Below the pieces are notes generated by a model. The model was given only the letters and a program-made list of their open reading frames with translations, was not told the DNA's origin and searched no databases. Positions 1 through 8,400 of a stretch of DNA of 64,000 bases are shown here, in pieces (positions within the stretch are counted from its first letter, which is position 1; the number at the start of each line of letters is the position of its first letter). The translations under genes and the position numbers were made by a program. Source of the DNA: Chloroflexota bacterium (lineage in GTDB: Bacteria > Chloroflexota > Anaerolineae > VGOG01); assembly GCA_030611885.1 (NCBI GenBank), contig JAUWOY010000010.1:1-64000 (forward strand), in the 5' to 3' direction.

Positions 1-126
1 ACCGACTTCGGTACTATTGTTTTACCACCTGACGCCTTTTTACGCAACTTGCTCCCTATGGAGTTGTTTCAAGGTGTTCACAATTCGTTTGTTAAAGTAC
101 CCTGTGTAGACATTCACACACTTTAG
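1..126 (+). CDS. C-terminal end of an unidentified gene (partial)
   Basis: The first frame is open from base 1 to a TAG at 124-126 and gives 41 residues beginning TDFGTIVLPP and ending VDIHTL. The composition is protein-like, but the piece is too short to assign to a family. It lies on the same strand as the antitoxin gene that follows 54 bases later. It may be the tail of a gene that begins outside the window, or a chance open frame. Confidence 0.3.
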   Translation, partial: TDFGTIVLPPDAFLRNLLPMELFQGVHNSFVKVPCVDIHTL

Positions 127-138
127 CGGAAACTAAAG

Positions 139-159
139 ATATATACTATCGGTATATAT
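139..159. promoter_or_regulatory. AT-rich palindrome upstream of the VapB-like gene (candidate operator)
   Basis: The arms ATATATAC and GTATATAT are separated by five bases and end about 20 bases before the GTG start of the antitoxin gene. AbrB-fold antitoxins usually bind such palindromes to repress their own promoter, so this is a candidate autoregulatory operator that overlaps or replaces a -10 region. Confidence 0.4.
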
Positions 160-180
160 TATGCGCAGAGGAGGAGTGCC

Positions 181-399
181 GTGGAAACTGCAAAGCTATT
201 TCGAAATGGGCGAAGCCAAGCTGTCAGGCTTCCAAAAGAGTTCAGATTTGAGGGAGCAGAGATCTTCATTAAAAAGGTTGGAAACGCTATTCTGCTCATC
301 CCCTACCGTGAGTCCTGGCAAACCCTCTTTGATAGCCTGAACCAGTTCTCTGATGACTTTATGGAAACCCGCAATCAGCCCAAACAGCAAGCTAGATAG
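181..399 (+). CDS. VapB/VagC-type AbrB-fold antitoxin, orphan
   Basis: A 72-residue protein that starts METAKLFRNGRSQAVRLPKE. This is the classic swapped-hairpin AbrB/SpoVT DNA-binding motif of VapB/VagC antitoxins (FxNGxSQAVRLPKxF). The acidic and aromatic tail (about residues 45-72) is where such proteins clamp a PIN toxin. The start is GTG, preceded by GAGGAG at a good distance. No VapC/PIN gene follows: nine bases after the stop an ABC ATPase begins. It may have lost its partner, serve a toxin elsewhere, or act as a stand-alone regulator. The family call is firm; the function is open. Confidence 0.85.
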   Translation: METAKLFRNGRSQAVRLPKEFRFEGAEIFIKKVGNAILLIPYRESWQTLFDSLNQFSDDFMETRNQPKQQAR

Positions 400-407
400 G
401 GGGATCT

Positions 408-2150
408 TTGGAACCAGGCTATCAAGGCTCGAGCGCTCCTGCTCTGGCCGTGGAGAATCTCTCTTTCAAATATCGCAACCGGCCTGATTATGCCCTGCGC
501 GACGTCTCCTTTGAATTAGAGGCAGGGCAGATCATGCTGGTGGCCGGGACCAGCGGCTGTGGCAAAACCACCCTGATTCGCTGCCTGAATGGCCTCATTC
601 CCCGCAGCTACAAGGGAGAGCTAGAAGGGCGGATTTGCCTCCACGGGGAAGAGACGAGCGATAAGTCTCTGGCAGCCATCTCCCAGATCGTGGGCACGGT
701 GCTGCAGGACCCTGAGCGCCAAATCCTGGGCAGCCGCGTGGTCAACGAGGTGGCCTTCGGGCCGGAGAACCTGGGTCTGCCACCGGCGGAAATCACTACC
801 CGAGTTGACGAAACCCTCGACTACCTGGACATCAACCACCTGCGGCGACGGGAGACCTTTTACCTCTCCGGCGGCGAGAAGCAGAAGGTGGCCCTGGCCG
901 GCATCCTGGCCATGCAACCCTCCATCCTACTGCTGGATGAACCCCTGGCCAGCCTCGACCCCGCCAGCGCGCAAGAGGCCCTGCGCCTCATCCGCCGCCT
1001 GGCTGACGAGGGCCGGGCCATCCTCATCGTCGAGCACCGGGTCGAAGATATACTGAAGATCAGGCCGGAAAAGGCCCTCTTTCTGATGGACGGACAACTG
1101 CAGTATCTTGGGCCTGCGGCTGGCCTGGAGCGAGTGGTGGACTACCACGAGGTCAAGCTGCCGGCGCCGATGATCATCGCGCGGGCCCGTCATGATCCGG
1201 CTCCTGCCTATTCGCCTGCCCCCCCTCTTTCCCCCCCAACTTTGGGGGGGAGGAAGGGGGGGCAGGTCGGCGAGACTTTGGTGGAGTTCGAGGAGGTGGA
1301 CTTTGCCTACCAGGAGGGGCCGCTGGTGCTCCACGACGTGAATCTGACCATCAACCGCGGCGACATCATCGCCGTCCTGGGCCCCAACGGAGCAGGCAAG
1401 ACCACCCTGGTCAAGCACGCCATCGGCCTGCTCAAGCCCACGGCGGGACGAGTGCTGGTCGAGGGAGCAGACACCCACGAGCTGAGCGTGGCCGAGGTCG
1501 CCAAAACCCTGGGCTACGTCTTTCAGAGCCCCAGCCACATGCTCTTCGCCCCCACAGTGCGGAAGGAGCTGGCCTTCGGCCCTGAGAACCTGGGCTACGA
1601 CGAGGCAACCATTGACGAATCGGTGGCTGAGGCAGTGAGGATCCTCAACCTCAGCGGGCTGGAGGAGTACCCGCCCCTGGCCCTCAGCTTCGGCCAGCAG
1701 AAGCGGGTCAGCATCGCGGCCATCATGTCCATGCGCTCGCGTGTCCTGGTGATGGACGAGCCCACAGCGGGCCAGGATTACAGGAACTACATGGTCTTCA
1801 TGGACGCCATCCTGCAGTTGCCGAACTTCGAGGCCATCCTGTTCATCACCCACGACCTAGATTTGGCGGTCTGCTACGCCAACCGCGTGGTCCTGGTCTA
1901 CGAAGGGCGCATCGTCGCCGACGGGCCGCCCCAGGAGGTGCTGGCCCAGTACGATCTCCTGGAACGTTGCCACATTGTGCCCACCTCGCTGCTGGCGGCC
2001 AACCTGGAGCGCCTGCCCCGGACGGGGCGCTTCATGCGGAATGAACCGCAAATTGCTTTCTGTGATCGTTGCGCTCGCCGCCGTCCTGGCCATATTCTTG
2101 CTCGTCGTGTGGATCGGGGGGGCGATGAACGAGAGCCTCAAACTGGATGA
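408..2150 (+). CDS. ECF transporter energy-coupling ATPase, two ABC domains fused
   Basis: A 580-residue cytoplasmic ATPase that powers an energy-coupling-factor importer. Domain 1 has Walker A GTSGCGKTT (about 47-55), signature LSGGEKQK (about 153) and Walker B ILLLDEPLASLD. Domain 2 has GPNGAGKTT (about 325-333), LSFGQQKR (about 428) and VLVMDEPTAGQD. The EcfA1 and EcfA2 halves are thus joined, as in YkoD-type proteins. The linker between them encodes a GC-rich palindromic repeat (1215-1266). The start is TTG. The last 36 codons overlap the next gene in another frame, so the true C-terminus may be shorter. The S component and EcfT follow directly, forming a complete importer operon. Confidence 0.92.
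   Translation: MEPGYQGSSAPALAVENLSFKYRNRPDYALRDVSFELEAGQIMLVAGTSGCGKTTLIRCLNGLIPRSYKGELEGRICLHGEETSDKSLAAISQIVGTVLQDPERQILGSRVVNEVAFGPENLGLPPAEITTRVDETLDYLDINHLRRRETFYLSGGEKQKVALAGILAMQPSILLLDEPLASLDPASAQEALRLIRRLADEGRAILIVEHRVEDILKIRPEKALFLMDGQLQYLGPAAGLERVVDYHEVKLPAPMIIARARHDPAPAYSPAPPLSPPTLGGRKGGQVGETLVEFEEVDFAYQEGPLVLHDVNLTINRGDIIAVLGPNGAGKTTLVKHAIGLLKPTAGRVLVEGADTHELSVAEVAKTLGYVFQSPSHMLFAPTVRKELAFGPENLGYDEATIDESVAEAVRILNLSGLEEYPPLALSFGQQKRVSIAAIMSMRSRVLVMDEPTAGQDYRNYMVFMDAILQLPNFEAILFITHDLDLAVCYANRVVLVYEGRIVADGPPQEVLAQYDLLERCHIVPTSLLAANLERLPRTGRFMRNEPQIAFCDRCARRRPGHILARRVDRGGDEREPQTG
1215..1266. repeat. GC-rich palindromic repeat, family B, inside the ATPase linker
   Basis: A near-perfect inverted repeat around CCCCCAACTTTGGGGG with outer arms CCTGCCCCCCCT and GGGGGGGCAGG. 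It is translated in frame as a Pro/Gly-rich segment between the two ABC domains. Related copies lie at 13646-13687 and 19408-19441. Confidence 0.75.
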
Positions 2151-2973
2151 AACTGCCCTGTTGCGCTTCGTGTTCGTGGGCATCGGCCTTCTGATCGTCT
2201 TCGTCGTCTACTGGCTCACGAGCAGTAGCGGGGTGTGGGAGGTGGGCACGCGCCAGGTGGTATACATGGCCATCGGTGCAGCGCTGTACGCCGTGTTCTC
2301 CTACCTCTTCAACGGCACCGTCTTCGCCGTGCCGTCAGTCAGCCAGGTCGCGCTCCGGCCCGCCATCGCTATCCCCATGTTCTTTGGCTATGCCTTTGGC
2401 CCGACGGTGGGTTTCTTCACCGGCGCGGTGGGCAACATGTTCGGCGACGCGCTGACTGGCTTCGGCCTCTCACCCCAGTGGAGTGTGGCCAACGGGCTGG
2501 TCGGCATGATCGCTGGCATGGCGCTCCTCTTCGCCGATAAGAAGAAGGGCATGAACACGGTGCTCATCATCAGCGCCGTGTTGGCCGCCATAGCGGCCAT
2601 ATTCTGGCTCCTGAACCCCAGCTTGGCCAACATGATGTTCTTCGACCCAGATGCGGGCATCTTCGGTGACGCGACCATAACCTGGTTCGCCGCTCTTTCA
2701 GTGGTGGTCGGCTTTGCGCTGGTGCTCATCGTCCGCTTCGCCTTTCGCCAGAACATTGACGTGGCGGCGGCGGTGACCTGGAGCATGTTGGGCAACCTCA
2801 TCGGCATCGGCTTCGCCGCCATATCCGACATCTGGATCAACGGCTTCTCGCCAGCCGTGGCCATCGTGGGCGAGTTCCTGCCCGCAGCCGGACCCAATCT
2901 GATCTTCGCCGCCATCCTGGTGCCGATCCTCGTGGCAGCCTACTCAGCCGTCCAGCGGCAGACCGGACGTTAA
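2041..2973 (+). CDS. ECF transporter S component (substrate-binding membrane protein)
   Basis: A 310-residue integral membrane protein, almost wholly hydrophobic segments, likely eight or nine helices. It starts at ATG 2041 (MNRKLLSVIV). The core VYMAIGAALYAVFSYLFNG followed by LRPAIAIPMFFGYAFGP and a GNMFGDALTG loop resembles UPF0397-type S components, which bind a vitamin or similar small molecule and dock on EcfT. Two extra helices precede the usual core. It overlaps the ATPase gene by 110 bases and is followed by EcfT, so it is the dedicated substrate subunit. The substrate cannot be read from the sequence; thiamine- or riboflavin-type ligands are only guesses. Confidence 0.8.
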   Translation: MNRKLLSVIVALAAVLAIFLLVVWIGGAMNESLKLDETALLRFVFVGIGLLIVFVVYWLTSSSGVWEVGTRQVVYMAIGAALYAVFSYLFNGTVFAVPSVSQVALRPAIAIPMFFGYAFGPTVGFFTGAVGNMFGDALTGFGLSPQWSVANGLVGMIAGMALLFADKKKGMNTVLIISAVLAAIAAIFWLLNPSLANMMFFDPDAGIFGDATITWFAALSVVVGFALVLIVRFAFRQNIDVAAAVTWSMLGNLIGIGFAAISDIWINGFSPAVAIVGEFLPAAGPNLIFAAILVPILVAAYSAVQRQTGR

Positions 2974-2978
2974 AAACC

Positions 2979-3011
2979 AGAAACCGGGGTTTTTGGAAAA
3001 ACCCGGTTTCT
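2979..3011. repeat. Short palindromic repeat, family A (minimal copy)
   Basis: A 33-base hairpin with arms AGAAACCGGGGTTTTT and AAAAACCCGGTTTCT and almost no loop. It fills the gap between the S component and ecfT. Longer relatives with the same ends and variable middles lie at 4017, 19136 and 42022. Confidence 0.7.
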
Positions 3012-3030
3012 ATGACCATCAGGTGGAGCG

Positions 3031-3900
3031 ATGCTGGTAACCTGGCGCTATCGCAAGCGAAAATCACTGATCCAGAGCTTGGACCCACGGGCGTGGTTAA
3101 TCTTCTACGGCTGCTTTATGGTCGCCTCTGTCCTGTTCTGGGACCTGCGCTTTCTGATCCCTCTCCTCGTCATCGCCCTGGCGGCGATCTTCACGTCGGG
3201 GATCAAGTGGCACGAGACGCGCCGCGTCTGGCTGTTCATGGGCGGGTTTGTCACTTTCTTCTCGCTGCTGACGTTCCTGACTGGCCGTGGCGGCGTGGAG
3301 TTCTACGCCGACGAGCACCTGATCACCAGCCTGAGAGCGCCGTTCACCATCTTCAACTGGCGGCCAACGCTCAACATCACCGTCGAGCGCACCTTCTACG
3401 CCCTCAGCCAACTGGTGCGGGTGTTCAGCCTGGCCAGTATGACGATTCTGATCCCCTACTCCCTGAACCCGGCCCACTACGGCGTCACCTTCCACGGATT
3501 GGGGTTGCCGGACAAGATCGCTTATGCGATGGAACTGACCATGCGCTTCATCCCCACCCTGGGACGTGATTTTCAGTTGACGATGGACGCGCAGCGTGCC
3601 CGTGGATACGAGATCGAGAAGCTGAGTGGCGGGCTAATCACCCAGGTGCGCAAACTGGCCCCGTTGATCGTGCCGGTTACCATCCACGCCATCGCCGGCA
3701 GCGAGGACATCATAGATGCGATGGACCTGCGCGCGTTCGGCGTCGGCCCGCGCACATGGTTGGAGCAGTTGCGCTACCGTCGGCGTGACTACGTGCTGAT
3801 AGCGATGGCAGTGCTGCTCCTCATCTTCTCGGTGGTCTTCTCCCTCTTCGGCTTCGGCCAACTCTGGATGCCTGACTGGGCGTTGGCCTGGGCAGGCTAG
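3031..3900 (+). CDS. ECF transporter transmembrane coupling subunit EcfT
   Basis: A 289-residue membrane protein of the CbiQ/EcfT family that links the S component to the ATPases. Hydrophobic segments occur at the N-terminal third, in the middle and at the very C-terminus. The cytoplasmic coupling region has the signature AQRARGYE (about residue 190) and a second AMDLRAFG box (about 231), the two Arg-containing motifs that bind the ATPase grooves. Start ATG 3031 has GGTGGAG just upstream. It is the last gene of the importer operon, closed by a terminator at 3930-3966. Confidence 0.88.
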   Translation: MLVTWRYRKRKSLIQSLDPRAWLIFYGCFMVASVLFWDLRFLIPLLVIALAAIFTSGIKWHETRRVWLFMGGFVTFFSLLTFLTGRGGVEFYADEHLITSLRAPFTIFNWRPTLNITVERTFYALSQLVRVFSLASMTILIPYSLNPAHYGVTFHGLGLPDKIAYAMELTMRFIPTLGRDFQLTMDAQRARGYEIEKLSGGLITQVRKLAPLIVPVTIHAIAGSEDIIDAMDLRAFGVGPRTWLEQLRYRRRDYVLIAMAVLLLIFSVVFSLFGFGQLWMPDWALAWAG

Positions 3901-3929
3901 ACAAGCTCAATAGCCATACCAGCTACAGC

Positions 3930-3966
3930 AAAAGAGCCCTCCTGAAGCTTGAGGGCTCTTTTGTTT
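3930..3966 (+). terminator. Rho-independent terminator after the ECF operon
   Basis: A perfect stem AAAAGAGCCCTC / GAGGGCTCTTTT with a nine-base loop, followed by TTTGTTT, 29 bases after the ecfT stop. Confidence 0.9.
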
Positions 3967-4016
3967 GGGCCGTTCACTTGACAATTGGCGAACATGCTGT
4001 ATCATCTGTAGTGTTC

Positions 4017-4113
4017 AGAAACCAGGTTTTTAGCCAAGGACTTGGCTCTTTTGCACCACAGAGAGCCCCAAAAGTGACGAGGTCCATTCAAGTAGGGAAA
4101 AAACCTGGTTTCT
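4017..4113. repeat. MITE-like inverted repeat element, family A (97 bp)
   Basis: Ends are AGAAACCAGGTTTTT and AAAAACCTGGTTTCT, 15-base terminal inverted repeats around a 67-base middle that contains a smaller AGCCAAGGACTTGGCT palindrome. No coding capacity. It lies between the ECF terminator and the zincin gene. Confidence 0.75.
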
Positions 4114-4144
4114 CCACCAAGGATGACCGGCGAAAGGGGCGAGA

Positions 4145-5389
4145 ATGTTCAAAAAAGTAGTAAGAGTAGCCTTAGGAATCCAGCTTCTCCTGTTGGTCTT
4201 CCTAAGTGGCAGTGTTGTTCCCCCTCATCGAACCTTCGACTACAGAATGGGCGCGATGGTGGCCGGCCACGAGTTCAGCTTTGCCAGGTGGGAAGTTGGA
4301 GCCATCACTCGGAAGCTCGATCAGGCGTTGACCGGCCCGGCGGGGAGCTTGAGCGAGGGAGAGAAAAAGGCCCTCGTTCTCGATTACGTCTCCCTGATCC
4401 AGCAGATCGGTCAATTGGAATGGAACATCCAGCAAGCCTACAGTGCCGAGGAGAAGGATCCATCCGCAGTTGCATTGCCCTTGCGCCAGGAGTTGGCGAA
4501 TTTGAGACAGCGCCAGGCGGAAAGGCAAGGACAGGTGGAAGCTATTCTGGAGGAGCAGATAACCCGGATTCTGGTTTCTCAAGATCTGGAGACTCTAAGC
4601 ATCGTCTGGCCGCCGGTCAAGTTCCAGTTCGAGCAATTGCCCATCTACCTGGTGATCTCACCCCGTCAGGAGATACGGGTTAGGAAAGGGATTTACCTCG
4701 AACACGGTTTGGACTTGGACGTACGAGAGGCCATTGAGGAGGAGATTGACGAGACTTTTGACGTGTCGTCACTAACCACAGGCGTCGGGGGACTGTCGGC
4801 CTATCCAGCCATGGTGATGGAAGTGGCCTCCCTGGATTACATCGTCAAGGTCGCTGCCCATGAGTGGACTCACGGGTACATGTTCTTCAGGCCACTGGGG
4901 TGGCACTACGATGCCAGCCCTCAAATGAGAACCATCAACGAGACGGTGGCTTCTATCGTCGGTGACGAGATCGGCGGCCTGGTCATCGCCCGTTTCTATC
5001 CCGAGCTGGCCCCTCCTCCCGTCGAGAAGGATGAAGAACAGCCTCAGCCGGAGCCAGCCGAGTCCGAGTTCAGCCGCGAGATGAGGCGCATCCGACTGAC
5101 AGTTGACGAAATGCTGGCTCAGGGCGACGTGGAGGGGGCTGAGGAGTACATGGAGGAGCGACGCCGCTTCCTCGTTTCTCAGGGTTACTACATCAGGAAG
5201 CTGAACCAGGCCTACTTCGCCTTTCATGGTTCCTACGCCACCAGTCCCACCTCCGTGGACCCCATCGGGGAGGCGTTGCAGAGATTGCGGCGAGAGAGTG
5301 TTTCCCTCAGGGAGTTCGTTAACACCGTGGCTGTCATGAGCAGCCACGAGGAGCTGTGGCGGACTTTGGGTGAGCCGGTTCCACACTGA
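4145..5389 (+). CDS. Membrane-anchored zinc metallopeptidase (HEXXH gluzincin-like)
   Basis: A 414-residue protein with a signal anchor at about residues 6-25, so the body is extracytoplasmic. The motif HEWTH (residues 239-243) and a downstream NET with Glu266 plus GDE (274-275) form a gluzincin-type zinc site. A predicted helical region precedes it (about 50-165) and an acidic Pro/Glu stretch lies near residue 300. Start ATG 4145 has AAAGGGG upstream. It stands alone between a family A repeat and a terminator and faces the surface-protein gene. The substrate is unknown; processing of surface proteins is a guess. No close family name is recognised. Confidence 0.7.
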   Translation: MFKKVVRVALGIQLLLLVFLSGSVVPPHRTFDYRMGAMVAGHEFSFARWEVGAITRKLDQALTGPAGSLSEGEKKALVLDYVSLIQQIGQLEWNIQQAYSAEEKDPSAVALPLRQELANLRQRQAERQGQVEAILEEQITRILVSQDLETLSIVWPPVKFQFEQLPIYLVISPRQEIRVRKGIYLEHGLDLDVREAIEEEIDETFDVSSLTTGVGGLSAYPAMVMEVASLDYIVKVAAHEWTHGYMFFRPLGWHYDASPQMRTINETVASIVGDEIGGLVIARFYPELAPPPVEKDEEQPQPEPAESEFSREMRRIRLTVDEMLAQGDVEGAEEYMEERRRFLVSQGYYIRKLNQAYFAFHGSYATSPTSVDPIGEALQRLRRESVSLREFVNTVAVMSSHEELWRTLGEPVPH

Positions 5390-5412
5390 CGGCTGGCTTG
5401 CACGAGGCACAA

Positions 5413-5450
5413 CAAAAAGCCACCAGGGGGAAACCCCTGGTGGCTTTTGT
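5413..5450. terminator. Bidirectional terminator between convergent genes
   Basis: The stem AAAAAGCCACCAGGGG / CCCCTGGTGGCTTTT has A and T tracts on both sides. It lies between the zincin stop (5389) and the stop of the minus-strand surface protein (5485), so it can serve both. Confidence 0.9.
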
Positions 5451-5484
5451 GTGACTACAGGCTCACAACCAAGGCGCAGCGGTA

Positions 5485-8400
5485 CTAGAACGTAATATCC
5501 TTGGGCTTCAAGTCACCGCAGTCGGTACTACTGCAGGTCACCACGGCCTTCTCATGAACCAGCACACCACTAGACGTGTATACGCGGAGGTAATAGCCAC
5601 TTTCGTCGCTACAATCCTTGACACTGACTCCGAGGGCGTAGTTGCCGTGGGAGTCGGTCACGTCTCCGTCCGGCTGGTTGGGGGTAACCACCGCGCCGGT
5701 GTCCTTGCCCTCAGCCTTCACGGTGTAGCCTATATACGGGTTGGCGCCGCCATCCTCGACCTTACCGTAGAGGGTGAAGTAACCGCACAGCGTGGTTGTG
5801 TAAGTGGCCGTACCCGGACAGGTGTAGAAAAGGGTGGCAGTCAGTGTGGCAGTCGAAGTAACGACTTTGGTATCGTAGCCATCCTTCGTGATCGTGACCG
5901 TCACAGCCTCGCCAGCTTGCAGTTGCAGTGCGTCGGTGAAGGTGTACCAGCCAGTGTGGTCGGTCGCGCCATCCAGGTCGTTATCGTCCACGCACGCATG
6001 GTCGCTTAGGCCGAAGTCAACATGCACGTCGGCACCCTGGACAGGATTACTGCCGTCCTCCTGGGTCACGAAGACACTGAAATCAATGTCAGCGCAGCGG
6101 AGCTCGGGGTTCCAGTAGACCTGGCCGTTGCAGGGGATTGCCACATCGTCCTTGGTGCAGGCCGCGAAGCCGTCCTTGTAGGCCTTGAGACGATGGATGC
6201 CCTCCTCCAATATCGGCTTACCTTCTTCGTCGTGACTAATCTGGTACCAGCCGGTGGAGTCAGTGGTAGCTTGCAATTCATCTTCAAAGCAGGTACCTGA
6301 TATTTCCGTTTCGCACCATTCGCCAGTGTCGAGATCAAGATCAGTACCCCACGAGGTTGTCTGGATAGTGAAGTCCCGCGTCACGTCACACGTGTCGGTG
6401 TCCACCAGCCTAGCGAAACTATCTGACACATAGCTTACTGTGTTGCCGGGCTCCTCGACGAAGATCTTAAGCTGGTACGCGTACTCATCACCCTCTTCGT
6501 AGCAGCCATTCGCGGGCAGACATGACTCATCTGCTACTGTAAGGGGATCGTCCTCGGGGTCGTCTCCTTCCTCCAGTTCGAGGGCGTCCTCGAACACGTA
6601 GAGACCGGCGCTAGAGGTAGTCGTATCGTCCTCCTCAAGCCAAGCCCAGTCGTCGGGGTCCACGTCTGGGGCATCACACCCGTTCTTTAGAGGATCATCC
6701 GAATCGAACTCCTCCTGACACGTCAGCACATACAGCTCTACTCTGGCACCCGCCAGCACGACCGCACTCGTTTCACCACAGTCGACATCTACATACGCGT
6801 GACCGTCAGCGGTGAAGGGGCCCTCGACGATGCGGTCGACCGTGTAGAGCTCCGCCTCGAACAGAGGGAACGGATTAGACGTCCGGTCAGACGAGTCGTA
6901 GCCCAACTCGGACTGGACCGTGCCCTTGACGTCGCCGAAGCAGGGAGGTATGCTCGTAGCGTACGGGATGCCCTCGTAGATGCTGGTGATGTCGCCCCAG
7001 GTGTCGGCGAGAGTGGTGACGCCCCCACCTCCATAAGGGAGGCCGAGGATGCCCCTCTCTACTACTATCACGGAAGGCATGAGAGGCTCCTGATCAACAA
7101 TGCCATCCCCATTGATGTCGCAGAGCTGCTCGAACTCTTCGATATACACCTTGGCTGCGCCGATATAGCCTGGGTACAAGCAGCCGATGTTGTTAAGGTC
7201 AAACATCTTGACTTGCTTAGGCCTGATCCAGAAGCTAGGGATCTCACACACAATCGTCCCGGTTTCGTCTTTGAAGTGGATCATAGGCTTGATCTTGTTG
7301 CAGTTGGAGTTGTTGCGGATGGCGATCATCGAGGTCCACGGGTGCGTACTATCAGCGACTTTAGCCATGAAGGGAAGGGCTATCTGGCTTACCCACTCCT
7401 TTTGGGATTCTGGATGAGCGTTGTAGCTCCCACCTTGCGCATCCATCTCCGGCGTGAGGGGGTTATCTGGCTTCTTCAGGTCTACCACGGCGAAGATGGG
7501 CTGGGCATCTGTCTTTCCGCCCGGATAGTCTATCTGACCGTGTGATTGGATCTCGGCTGCCCCTACGTAGCCGGGGAGGAGGTCGGTTACTATCGGCAGG
7601 TAGAAGGTAGTAGAACCCGTAGGGCAGACCCAGTCAGCGAGGAAGAGGATCTCGTCGCCGCTGTTGTCCATGAAGTCCACGGTCACGAAAGTGTGTAGGC
7701 CCACACGACTCAGGTTCTGCACCTGAATGCTGGACTCCCAGCCGCTCCACTCGCGGAAGATGAGGTCAGCGTAGACCTTATAGTCCTCGATGAGTTCCCC
7801 ATCTCTGAACTCTTCTTTGGGCCGAGCGCGATGGGTCAGCAAAGTACCCCGATCCACGCCCATGCAAGGTACGTCGAAGCTCGTTTCGTCCACGATGATG
7901 CCCAGGGGCTGCTCGGCCGAGATGTGGGCCGATCCCAGCCAGCCACATGGAATCTGACCCGTGTAACACGGAACCTTCAGCCGTATGGCCTCACCTGGCG
8001 CCAACTGCTCGACGTGGTGTTTATAGACGATGGCGCAGCTTCCCTGTTCCATGTAGTCTATCCACACCGAGGTGCAGACTTCTCCTGAGTTCTGGATGGT
8101 CAGCTCCGTGTCTAGTCCGTTGTAGCCCTTCATAACGTAGGGGGCATAGTATTCGTATGGAGCACTATCATCACCCTCCATCTCCCTGGAGATTCCAGTG
8201 TAGGTGCTGGAGACAAAGGTGCCGTAGTCATTAGGCCCATAGCGGGTCGCCGTGACGGCTACTTCTTCGCCTTGGGCTGGCCCCCATGTCATCGGGACAG
8301 CAGGATCCTTAGTGATATCCATGCCCGTACCAAACTCCCACTCTTTCAGCCATTCTCTCCACATGTCGGTATTATGCTCAGTCAACTCCGCATCGGAGCA

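Noticed and set aside
1-180. A riboswitch ahead of the ECF vitamin importer
   Set aside because: No TPP, cobalamin, FMN or other class motif is visible; the segment is better explained by a gene end and the antitoxin operator.
927-1853. A 308-codon minus-strand frame opposite the ABC ATPase
   Set aside because: Antisense of a gene with intact motifs in both domains; the His/Asp/Gln-rich product has no domain pattern. Long shadows are expected in GC-rich coding DNA.
3978-4160. A 60-codon plus-strand frame after the ECF operon
   Set aside because: It is mostly the family A palindromic element translated by chance (GKKPGFST, NQVFSQG) and overlaps the start of the zincin gene.
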